Made by a program: the position numbers and the translations under genes. This document shows, piece after piece, positions 32,930-42,902 of a DNA stretch of 64,000 nt. The first letter of the stretch is position 1, and each line of letters begins with the position of its first letter. The notes under the pieces were generated by a model. That model was not told where the DNA came from. It did not search any database and saw only the letters and a program-made list of their open reading frames with translations. Source of the DNA: Paraphoma chrysanthemicola (lineage: Eukaryota; Ascomycota; Dothideomycetes; Pleosporales; Phaeosphaeriaceae); the NCBI GenBank assembly GCA_020744225.1, contig JAGMWG010000001.1, positions 620,001 to 684,000 of the forward strand. The letters are read 5' to 3'.

Positions 32930-35035
32930 AGATGGATCCGAATCGAGGTTGCTGCTTCTTTCATACGAACTTTTTAGATTGGCTGGTTTCTGGAAAACTG
33001 GGAGAGAACGAGAGATGATAGCATAGTACCAGAGTGCGGGTGATTGCTGAGGTAGAATTTCGCTCGATTCTTCACGTGTGCGCATTGCCCACGTTGCAAA
33101 ATCAGCTGCATAATTTTAGCCTAAGGGCATCGAACATTGCATGATCATTTGAAGCTTCTCAATAATTGCACTCTCAATTAGAACCACACTCCTTTCTGGA
33201 AGCGTGAGGATAACATGTGGCTACTGTAATGGATCCCACTACGGTATAATGCACTCCCTTGGAATGTACCTGAAAGCACCATAAAGCTGATTGAGATCGT
33301 ATCACACGGTTACGCGTCGATGACAACTTGAAATAAGCAGACTTGACAACCCTGAACTCACCCGAACGAACTTAATAGGAGAGAAAAATTGTTGTTCGAA
33401 AATTTCTCATCCGAGGCCAGCAACTCATTGAGCAAGAAACCCAAGAGATCTGTCGGTGGTAGATGCAGTGATCGTAGAAGGGCGATGATGATCCAGCTGT
33501 AGGTGTGCCACACATCCAAATATCACTATGCGACCGGTCGTTTGAAATACTCCCCCAGAGAGCAACGTTAAGGTAAGGCGGCATATCAAAAACTGATTTT
33601 AATGCATCATCAAATCAGGCATGAGCAATCAGATAATGATGACAATGAGAAAGGCGGCCAGAAAAGTGGAAGTAAGAAGTGCTGAACTCAACCCTCCGAG
33701 TATCGAGGTGACAACACAAGCAGCCAACATGACTTCAACAGATTAAAGCCTAATGCTTATGAAATGACATCGCCCAGGAAGACGCCATATTTCAAGCCTG
33801 GTGTGAAGTCTTGCGCGATGAGACATATGTGCATGGCACCACGTGTTGGAATGTCAATGTTCCCATATCCAAGGAGGATCGTACTGTGGACGGGGAAGAC
33901 ATCATTGCGTCCAAGATACCTCATATCTGGTTCAGTTTTGCCTTTGAGTTGGGGGTCATGGTAGACTGGTGACTTCGCATGGCAGTGAGGGTTCGCCCAT
34001 CATATTGCACGTTTTCAGAACGCCTGCAGGTTGCGATATTGTCAGCATTACTGCACGACTAAGGGAGCTTCCACTTGAAGCAGATCAAGGACCGGGGCTT
34101 CGCATGCTCGTTATTACGCTGGCATCCTCATGCAAGGCCACATCGTTGTAGAAGCCGCTTTACGTGTATCTCCAATTCGAGCATTCAGTCCGAGGTCCAG
34201 TCGAAGCTCATTTCATGTGCAAAAGTATTCTTTCTCGGCCGCGACGCACCGTCCGTCACTCTCCGCGACTTCAGCTCGGCCTCATTATGCACTAGCAACC
34301 CTACTAGAACTGGAGGTAGAGCGTTGCCTGCGTCAGGCATGGCGGTTGCGACAATAAATTCAGAGGCTGACACGAAAATTGGCGGGGATGGCAACTTTGA
34401 TGTGGATGTGTTTTGTGTGAGCGCTGCATCGGTGCAGATTTGGGCGGACGATATGCTGAACAAGGTTAGAGCATTGCGGGTTCTGTGGTATTGACTCCTC
34501 AGCAAAGGATCACGGGTCATCGGCATGACTACTCAACAGTAGAATGATTCCCCTACTGGTTGGGCGGGTTGACACATACCTAGGTATTGTTTCATCTCGC
34601 GTATGACGCCATGGGCATCGATCGGCCCGATCGCTTAATCCTTTGAAGCTCACACTGTTTTGCCAAGGCGCCCTCTGAAAACAGCAGATGTGACAGACCC
34701 CACATTACGATCGGGTCGTGTCCCGATCGATGTCTGCCTTATGCCTTGTGCGCGCTTGGGGCTGCCATCCCCAGGCCACAACTTTTGCATCTAAAGCGCT
34801 TGCTAGGATTGACACTGTTTGACGGGAAACCTAGCCGAGCCTGAGTGGTACGATGATGGCTGAGAGTGTGTGCAGAAGGACGAAGAAGTTATGTATAAAG
34901 AGAATACATCGTCGCCGCTTATCGTTCCCGACATCAACACCTCAACGAACTTCACTTCGAACAGCTAATTATATATTCTTCCAATTTGGCCGGTCCACTA
35001 TTTCAAAGTCCTTTTTTACAACAACACTTTCCACC
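32930..35035. other. Long stretch with one doubtful small gene
   Basis: About 2.1 kb. Apart from the candidate at 33636-33972 (listed separately), there are only short unsupported frames on both strands. The frames at 34075-34526 overlap each other on opposite strands and show no motif. Confidence 0.4.
33636..33972 (+). CDS. Doubtful two-exon small gene
   Basis: A tentative model: exon 33636-33707 and exon 33778-33972, total 267 nt, 88 residues. The second part is an open frame without ATG whose text looks like folded protein (FQAWCEVLRDETYVHGTTCW, then KIPHIWFSFAFELGVMVDW). Upstream, a short Lys/Arg-rich start could be joined through a GTGACA donor and a CCCAG acceptor in phase 0. No family is recognised, the donor is weak, and the whole may be a relic exon of a lost gene. 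Confidence 0.2.
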
Positions 35036-35307
35036 ATGGTGTCCATCAAGTCACTCAACATCCTCGCTCTCGCGAGCTTCGCCCTCGCCGCACCTCAAGC
35101 AAATGGCAAGCAAGCAGCAAAGGTCGCCGAGCTCGAGGCCGAAGGGCTTAACTGCAAGGACGGTCCGCAGGGAACCATCATTTGCAGTGACGGCACCGGT
35201 GCTGGCATGTAAGTCCTCTGATTCCCTACGTGAGAAGAATCAACAGGATAGACGCTGATAGAATGCATAGAACCGTGAACACAAGGGGAGGAACTAGAAA
35301 TGGTTAG
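35036..35307 (+). CDS. Small secreted protein, about 69 residues
   Basis: Two exons: 35036-35208 and 35271-35307, total 210 nt, 69 residues. A signal peptide covers about residues 1-19 (ends LASFALAAPQ). The mature part is short and charged, with only two cysteines, in GLNCKDGPQGTIICSDGTGAG. If the intron (GTAAGT donor, CTGATAG-like branch region, ATAG acceptor) is retained, translation stops at TAA three bases after the donor and gives 58 residues. The spliced form adds ITVNTRGGTRNG. The leader contains a pyrimidine-rich stretch and CACC before the ATG, as in highly expressed ascomycete genes. Candidate effector or secreted signalling peptide; no family is known to me. Confidence 0.6.
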
Positions 35308-35986
35308 GAGATTACATGATAGAGACTGGGACGTTGCATGGGTACAGTCTGGGACGCTGAGACGAAGGGCGTCTCTAGGTATTAGCAGGCGTATGGTATA
35401 CCGAATGAAACAGGGCGAAGAGCACCTCTAGCTGGAGATAACTCGATACTACGGATCCATGACCATGACCAAGAACTCTATGGCCTTCAGTGCGTCCTTC
35501 ATCGTCCTGTATACTCGCCGGCGTAGTCATGCAACACCTCCCAATTATGCTATCCCCTGCAGCTTTCCAACTTCACTTAGTCAAACCCGATGCAAAGGTA
35601 CGCAACTAATAGCTTCGTATAATTCTATACTTGATAGCAAAAAGTCAATCATTAATACAACTAGTTTTAATTTATAGCTTGGTACTTAATGCATCGTATC
35701 CTGAATACTGTTTTGCTAATCGGCGCTGGTAATCTACTCCTGGTGGTACAAACAAAGTAGAAGGGAGGCCTATAACACCGATATCTATGCGTGATCCTGA
35801 GGTTATAAGACACGAGTACATATCTGGAAACGGGTATTGGGAAACATGGAACCACAGTTTGCAAAAAGCCACAAGAGTGGTTCCGTATCGCATTAAACTG
35901 AATCACAACGCCTTGAGCACGGCATTGATAGCTGCAGGTGGTATATTGAACGACTGTATTGTTTTCTAGCCATCAATATCCAGACT
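35308..35986. other. Intergenic spacer
   Basis: Spacer downstream of the small secreted protein and the phosphate transporter (convergent ends). It is rather AT-rich at 35590-35700. No gene recognised. Confidence 0.4.
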
Positions 35987-37910
35987 CTAAGCATGCTTAG
36001 CCTCTGCCTCGGCAACCGCTTCATCACTACTCCTGTTTCCATGCTTTGGCTCCGCTGGCGCACCAGTGATGCTCTCGTTACCCATATCCCAGTCCATCGC
36101 CAAATCTTCCAGCGTCCTGCGCTTTGTCTCAGGTATCAAAAGAGTCGTGAAAATACCCGCGAACATGAAAGCAGCAAAGATCTGCATGACGTGGTTGAGC
36201 CACGGGTTCTGGTTAGCTGCTCCCTTCTTAGCGCCCCTTGTGCGCAGCGGTGAAATAGCACCTTGAGCAATGATGGAACCAATCTTGCCGGAAGCAGCGG
36301 AGATACCGTGGGAAGTAGAGCGGTAGCGCGTGGGGAAGCACTCGCCGGGAACGATGAATGTTGTGGAGTTGGGTCCCCAGTTGAAGAAGAGCTGGATGAG
36401 AACATAGATGGCCAACATGGCGTGGCCGCTGAGGTGATGGTAGGCAAATCCCCAAACGCAGAAGAGAATGGTAAGTACTACAAAGCCGATAAGCTGAAGG
36501 GGCTTGCGGCCGACTGTGTCGATCGTGGCCACGGCGAGCCAGTATCCTGGAATGGCACCGGCGCAGATCAAGATACAATTTCCAGCGGCAAGGTTGAACA
36601 GCTTGTGGTAGACGGTTGAGCCACCACCGTAGCCAATGGCCTGAAGGACAGTAGTGGCGTTCAGACCAAGACCGTAGAAGGCGACCTGAGTTCACACGTT
36701 AGCAGTGTTCCCAATGCGACTTTTGGAATCCTCACATCAAGCAATAGCCACGACATGGCAGTTCCGAATAGGATCTTTCCATTCCTGAGCTTGCCGTAGA
36801 AGCGGAAGAAGTCAGTCCACGAAGCCTTCGGGACCTCAAGCTGGGCAACCGAAGCACGGCGTGCGGCAACCTGCAGGGCCTCGTCGGGGTGCCCTTCACC
36901 CTTCTTGCCTGACACGTAGTGCTTAACATCCTCATTCGCCTTCTCTACATCGCGAGCGACATCAAAAGTATAGCGGGGTGTCTCAGGAATGGTCAGACTT
37001 CAGATATGTCAGCTCGTCAATCAAATGTCACTTAAGCATTTGCTTACCGGTAGTAGAGGGCGATGCAGGCAGGGACGATGCCAATGCCGATAAGTGCACG
37101 CCACATCTTGTCAACGGCAATCTGGCAATCGCCGGTGCACTTATCATATCCAGAGTACTTGTTGAGAGTGCCCTTGAAACCCGACACGAGGCAAACCATG
37201 ACAATGGCACCACCGAGCTGGCCGAATCCTTGCATTGCGAACACGGCACCCATCATGGCACCACGCCACTTAGTAGTAGCGAATTCGGAGGTGATAATTG
37301 AAGATAGTGGGTAGTCACCACCGATACCTGCAAGCGTGAGTTTTGTTGCTATGCGTGAAGGATGTGCAAGACTCACCAATGCCCATCAGAACACGCCAGA
37401 AGATGATAAGGCCAACGACCGATGTACCAGGACCAGGGCCCACAAGGGACTGCGCAAGAGTCGCGGCAATGATCAGAATCAATTCAAGACCATACATCTT
37501 CTTGCGTCCAACAATGTCTGCCAGGGCACCGAAGCCGACTTGTCCAATGACAGTTCCAGCAGACGTCGCCAGTTTAATAGCCGTGTCCTGTGGCGTCAAG
37601 AGAACGCCCTTGTTGTCGTGCTTGTACACGATACCCAGCATGATCGTCAACAACGACACGCAGAAAATATCGTACGAGTCGGTGAAGAAGCCCGTGCCAG
37701 CAACCAAGATGGCGCGAACATGGTACCAGCCGAAAGGCGCCTTGTCAATCTCCGCGAGCGCAAGACGGCGACGCTCGTTCGGGTCCTCAATGTGCGCAAA
37801 GTCGTTGTTGAAATTGTGGAAACTGTATGATAGTCAGTGACTGGTCGCATATGGCTGGATTGCGGCACTCACGCGGCGTTCCCACCAGCAGTCTTGTTCG
37901 CGGCAGCCAT
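35987..37910 (-). CDS. PHO84: High-affinity phosphate:H+ symporter (PHO84-type MFS)
   Basis: Five exons: 37910-37873, 37822-37377, 37327-37048, 36997-36736 and 36685-35987, total 1725 nt, 574 residues. It is a 12-helix major facilitator of the phosphate:H+ symporter family, importing inorganic phosphate across the plasma membrane. Landmarks are ILVAGTGFFTDSYDIFCV in helix 1, GALADIVGRKKMYG in loop 2-3, GIGGDYPLSSIITSEFA in helix 4, AFYGLGLNATTVLQAIGYGG in helix 7, LIQLFFNWGPNSTTFIVPGE in helix 10 and FPTRYRSTSHGISAASGKIG in helix 11. The large central loop and the cytosolic N- and C-termini are normal. The upstream region (minus-strand promoter, above 37910) contains a perfect CCCACGTGGG element, the known binding type of Pho4/NUC-1. 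The length matches family norms and there are no breaks. Confidence 0.95.
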
Positions 37911-39478
37911 ATTGAAGCTTTTGCCCAGGACGTTGCCGAGAGAATCTAGAGATTAGACGAGGCTTAACTTGGGCTGAAGGAAGGAAGAAAGCTGGGCGAG
38001 CATGGCTCTTCTGCGACTATATATTATCGTGCACGCTCCTTTCGATGTTTGCAACAGTCCTATTCGGCCAATCAGACGCGGCCCTCGAGGCACGCAGGCA
38101 GAATTTGACATAGCAGCGCGGACTCGCCGCAGTCTCACTCGCGCTTTTGCCTCGCGATTCGCATTTCCATCAGCCCAGAACGTCACAAAGGCTTGTCATT
38201 TGCTTGAGCGCGCGGCGGCGGCGTCCCGATGGAGAATACGTGGGGCAGCCGTGATGAAGTTGGGACTTGGAATGGGAGACCCTGGGGCAGCCAATCATTG
38301 AGCCCACGTGGGACACTAAAACAGGCCTAGAACATTTTTGTTGGAACGCGACCGACCGTGAGATGGCACGGTTCGATGCTTCTTCCTCCCATGGGATGCT
38401 TGCGTTGCTTGTATGGCATTGTCATGACCTGGTGGCGTGCACATCAGTTGCTTGATCAAAAACATGATGCGATGTCATGGATTTGCTGATTGGAATTGAT
38501 CTCAGAGGTGAGTGGATCACCCAACTCCCTCCCAAGTCTCCCGATCGTGAATCCGATTTCAGAGCGCTTGGGGTTCTGGTAGCGTTTCAGGGGCATCAAG
38601 GAGTATCCACTGCAAACCCTTTCCCTGGAATTCGGTGCTGGCTGCGCTACGTCTGCTGACCGTCCTGCTGGTGCCGATGAGTCTTGAATTATCTGTGATT
38701 GGTCGGGGACCACTCGATAGGCAGCTCCGAAAAGCGCATCAGCATGCATGGCCTCTACATACGCTAGCTACCGCCACATATCAGTAGTACCCTATGTCCG
38801 TCTGGCGTTGAAAACATTACGCTTTAAGTTTGCCAATCCTTCAGCACTAAGATTGGACATGTCATGATCGATTTCCGCCTTCCAGCCTACCAAGACTTCC
38901 ATGTTTCTCGCTCGTATCGGCTTGGTGGTCGTCACGCCTCATAAAGCTCAGCTCTCGAGCATCGGCTGTCGAGCAGTACGGCTAAGTCGAAGCAGTGCTT
39001 TAAAAATCTGTTGCGTCGTTCTGGACGTACCACTTACATATAGCTTCATGATAATCACACATGCCTGATCTTGTTCGTCACTATTCGCTGTTTGCTCACC
39101 GCGGTGCTCAGGCATATGTTTCCATCTGCCAGTCATATTCCGTACCACCAGCACGCTGTTGAGACCAGGTAATGCAACAGATCATCATCGATCAGACACG
39201 TTCTTCGAGATCTGCGGTAGTTCTAGGGATATCGAAGTACATGTCGTGGTAAGTTGAGGAGGTTCGCGGGTTTCACCGTTTCCCAGTTCCACATCCGACC
39301 GGTTGCTGTGTAGCAGGAGTCGTCAAACCTCGTTCGCACAAACCACACTTACTCTTACGACGTCTTTCACCAAGCTCAAAGCACCATAATCAGCAAGTGA
39401 CAAAGTATATACACTAGAACTGAACTCTAAACAACTCTATTTACATATCTTCCCGTCCACCTCTCCCAATCTCACCGT
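37911..39478. other. Upstream region of the phosphate transporter; otherwise empty
   Basis: About 1.6 kb between the divergently placed transporter start and the 3' end of the GH6 gene. It contains the CACGTG element; no gene recognised. Confidence 0.4.
38303..38312. promoter_or_regulatory. CACGTG palindrome, candidate Pho4/NUC-1 site
   Basis: The perfect palindrome CCCACGTGGG lies about 395 bp upstream of the phosphate transporter start. CACGTGGG is a high-affinity site of the bHLH phosphate regulators Pho4 and NUC-1. Position and sequence fit; binding is inferred. Confidence 0.5.
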
Positions 39479-40654
39479 CTAAGCTTTTGGCTTCTCCCCC
39501 TGAAGATACGTGGGGGCCAGTGGCGGATCCGCGTTCTTGACCAACATTTGTGTATACTCATCGAACCATGCGCCTGCCGCTGGTGCGCCCTCAAGACCGC
39601 ACGCACCATCGCTCTCACCACCTGGCTTGATCCACACAAGGCTGTCTACATGCGTGTTGTTTGTGTTGGTTGTGGGCAACACGCCGAAACCAGAAGGTTC
39701 GACGTTGCACCACTCGCCCCAGATCTCGCGCGCACCGGGAAGGTGCACACGACCTTGGTCGACGATGAAATTCGAGGGCAGACCTTCGGCTTCGAGGAAA
39801 GGCGAGAGGGACGACGCGTAGTGGGATTCGTCCCACGAGGGCGAGTACTCCGTGTAGTTTTCACGGACTTTGGCGTTGAAAGGGTTGTAGTTGGATACGT
39901 TGGTTGAGTAGCCGCGGATCTTAGCCTTGGGGTTGATCTTCTGGGCTTCCTTGACGACCCTTGAGAAGATCTCGGCTGTGGGCTTCAGGTTGTCGGCCCA
40001 GCCGAGCCAGCCGCCGTGCGCGGCGTCCAGGTACAGATGGACGTTGGGGAATTGGAGTTTGGCGATGGCATAGGCAATGCCCTCCTCGTAGAGGGGAGTC
40101 GCGGTCTTGCAGAAGGGAATGCCTTGGTTTGTGATAGCGTTGCCGAGGGAGTCGGGCTCGAGAACGATGGCAAAATCGACATCGGGCGCGTGTGCGACAG
40201 CCCTCGCGTAAGCGTCGACAAAGTCCTTCTTATAGATGTTCAGGCCATCCTTGTCGCTGGAGAGCTCGCCGGCAGATTCACCAGCGGAACAATCACGATC
40301 GGGAAGATTGTAGAGAACGAGACCGATGATCATGCGCCTAGCACTTCTGCGTTGGGCGCGGGCCTCGTTGATTACTTGCGGGATGGTGCTGACTAGGGCA
40401 CGAGTAGTGACCCAGTGGAAGGTTGAAATGCTTTTCTGGACGGTACGAGTGCGTGCAGCATTGAGGGTGTCATTCTTAGCCTTGAAAGCAGCGATGGTCT
40501 GATCAAGCTTCTTGCCATACGAGTTATGGACATAGCGGTCTTTGCCAACCCAAGGGTTGACATTCGCGGCGTTGCCGGGCAGGGACTGTGGGGCAGCAGA
40601 CGCGGCGCCAGCAAGGGCAGCAGTGGCCAGGACGAATTGGGTGAGTTGCACCAT
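39479..40654 (-). CDS. Secreted GH6 cellulase (cellobiohydrolase/endoglucanase), no CBM
   Basis: Single exon, 391 residues, signal peptide about 1-20. Glycoside hydrolase family 6 is clear from VLYNLPDRDCSAGES (Asp121 is the proton donor, equal to Asp221 of Trichoderma Cel6A), VLEPDSLGNAITNQG, VHLYLDAAHGGWLGW, GYSTNVSNYN, FIVDQGR, EIWGEWCNV and LVWIKPGGESDG (Asp349 equals Asp401). It has no CBM1 or linker, so it would act without a cellulose-binding module. Oddly, the residue matching Asp175, in the motif F-x-W-L-D, is Thr83 here (TFHWVTT). Asp175 normally tunes the acid, so activity may be reduced or altered. The cysteine before Asp349 is also Ser. One GGCTAA sequence lies upstream (41065-41070, minus orientation), a possible XlnR/Xyr1 site. 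The other half of the active site is intact. Confidence 0.92.
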   Translation of the reverse strand: MVQLTQFVLATAALAGAASAAPQSLPGNAANVNPWVGKDRYVHNSYGKKLDQTIAAFKAKNDTLNAARTRTVQKSISTFHWVTTRALVSTIPQVINEARAQRRSARRMIIGLVLYNLPDRDCSAGESAGELSSDKDGLNIYKKDFVDAYARAVAHAPDVDFAIVLEPDSLGNAITNQGIPFCKTATPLYEEGIAYAIAKLQFPNVHLYLDAAHGGWLGWADNLKPTAEIFSRVVKEAQKINPKAKIRGYSTNVSNYNPFNAKVRENYTEYSPSWDESHYASSLSPFLEAEGLPSNFIVDQGRVHLPGAREIWGEWCNVEPSGFGVLPTTNTNNTHVDSLVWIKPGGESDGACGLEGAPAAGAWFDEYTQMLVKNADPPLAPTYLQGEKPKA

Positions 40655-42902
40655 GTTGAAGAGCTTGAGGAGAGTGAACGAAGGATCTCAAAGGCGGTGG
40701 TGATGAGTCGGTACGAATGAGCAGGTACCGTGGACCTTAAGTATCAGATCGACGGGGCCATGGCGTGCCTCTCAAAGAACGCACACGATCATGTCCTGTG
40801 CCTCGCGAACGCTTGGTGCATGTTCCCAGGCGTAATTCTTCGTCGAATTTCTAATCCAGAGTCGGTACCGTCGGCCCGTCATATAATCGCAATTAGCACA
40901 AAGTTGTCCAAGTTTCTTGGAGCGAAGCGCTGAGATTCTGACCCGTGGCGGCGCCTTCGACGTTTGCTACACAAGCATCTGTCAAGCAGGTTGGAGGAGG
41001 CTGCAATGAACGGTTGCCCACCTGAGCGCGATAGATTCCCATGCAGGTTTACATGGTGCGGAGATTAGCCAAGACCGAGTGCGCCGGGTAAGTCTGCTTT
41101 ATGTTAATTTATCGCGCATTTTACCCGGGTCCATACCCCAAACGTTATGAAACGTGATCCCCAGATCTTGGTTCTGGAGAAGCACAGGATCCCGTCATTG
41201 GTCCTATACGATGCGACTAGTGTTGAATATATTATGTTTGAGTGGCGCGGGCCTTAGTTCATCTCGCCCTGCAGATGTCGAGACGCGGACAATGTGTAGA
41301 AGGTTCGACGGACCTTCTAGCGCTGCTTTGGCAAGGCACGACCTGAGGCCGAGGTTGACTCTCACGTTGCCGAGGCCTTGAGCGTGCAGGATGCCAATGT
41401 GTGTGTGTGTTGGAGCTTTGCGATCCTTGCGTGCAGCTCCGACGCATCAACATGAAGACGCAAAACAGCTCTGCTTTACGAGCCTCCCAGGTAAACCATT
41501 GAGATTGAAGAAAAGAGGGAGATGTATTGCTTGAGCATTGTCAGTTGAGACTTCTTGTGTAATTGTGATTGAATTTCATCCATTGAGAACATTTTCGCGC
41601 CTTCGTGTTGCGGCTGCAGTGAGACATCGCTAGCGTATGTAATGCTGCCAAGTATCAAGTGCAGCTCTTGAGATGCTAGTGTTGTACGTGATCTTTCCAG
41701 TACTTCATAAGCGTTGTTTAGAGGGATCACCGGAGCGAAAACTCCGATAACGCAACTCTATGGCGCCACGTGCACGCTAACCTGATCCGCAAAAACCATC
41801 TCCCTCAAGTCCTACGAATCAACATATCTATGGATCCCATCATAGCAAGAATATCTTCGACAAAGTGCTTCGACAACAGTGCAAAATACCTTCATTCCCA
41901 TCTTCGTCTCATTTGCTTTTTGAGAGCAATTCCGATGTTGCTCATAGATTCGGCAAGGGAGGGCACGCTAGCGCAGCTAAGCGAGGCAACATTTAAGGCC
42001 AATATCTTGCAATAACTCTACCCATTTTTTCACATACGACCACAGGACGCTGAGAAAATTATCTAGCCCAGTCTTGTTGTCGTGAATTTAAGATGTGGAC
42101 GCTTCTGTATCCGGGCTCACGTTCACGGGGACTCCTAAGTCGCTACTGGACGAATTCTAATTAGCTTATCAAGCGTTTCTAGCACCTTGATACAGACTCT
42201 GGGCATCTGCTATTACACACAAGACAACTCGCTACTCTACGAACTGCGCCGCATGAGTATATTTATCCTTCTCCTGTAGATGTTGCTCTCTGCACCTCGA
42301 ATTCACCACCTTTCACCTGCAGCCAACTTCTGCTGCCGCCTAGCTATCAATCATCCGCACCTGCACGAATGATCAAGCAATAGGATGCAAGCGTAGTAAG
42401 GACTCAGCGACGACTGGCAATACGCATAGTCATGACGATCTTAAGAAGCGAGCGGAGACCGTCGCGTCACCTGAGCGGATGACTCGAGATGTGCGCTGCA
42501 GCAGATCTGATCACGTTTTGATGGGCTTGCGATGAGAATCAGAATTCGCACTCGTATTCTCTTACCTAAATGAGATCCTATTGGTCTCGAAGACGCAGGT
42601 TTCTACACTCTTTCTAACTTTACTCGGGTCTGGATAGTAGTAACCAAGTAGCCATAGATCAGCTTGAGGCTGACCTCGCCATGTTATGGTTACAACTACT
42701 GTACAACATTATCAAAGGTGCTACCTTAACGATACCCATATCCCTACAGTCTTATACTATTGTCACCTCAACATACCATGATTGCAACGCTTTCCAACAA
42801 AAGCTGGACTACACCACCGTCTCTAGTTCAAGCAAGGCCTGCAATTAACTTATTAGAAAGAAAATAATAATCGTAATGTTTACATTACACTTACTAAGGT
42901 AT
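40655..42902. other. Long gene-free stretch with GH6 promoter
   Basis: About 2.2 kb. It contains the GH6 promoter, a short (TG)6 run at 41398-41411, and otherwise only short frames (41154-41381, 41476-41730, 41770-42015) without recognisable content. I see nothing that must be a gene. Confidence 0.45.
41065..41070 (-). promoter_or_regulatory. GGCTAA, candidate XlnR/Xyr1 site
   Basis: TTAGCC on the plus strand, which is GGCTAA toward the GH6 gene, about 410 bp upstream of its ATG. A hexamer of this kind occurs often by chance, so support is weak and rests on the target being a cellulase gene. Confidence 0.25.

Noticed and set aside
41398..41411. (TG)6 run
   Set aside because: Too short to be informative as a repeat or Z-DNA feature; recorded only as a marker.
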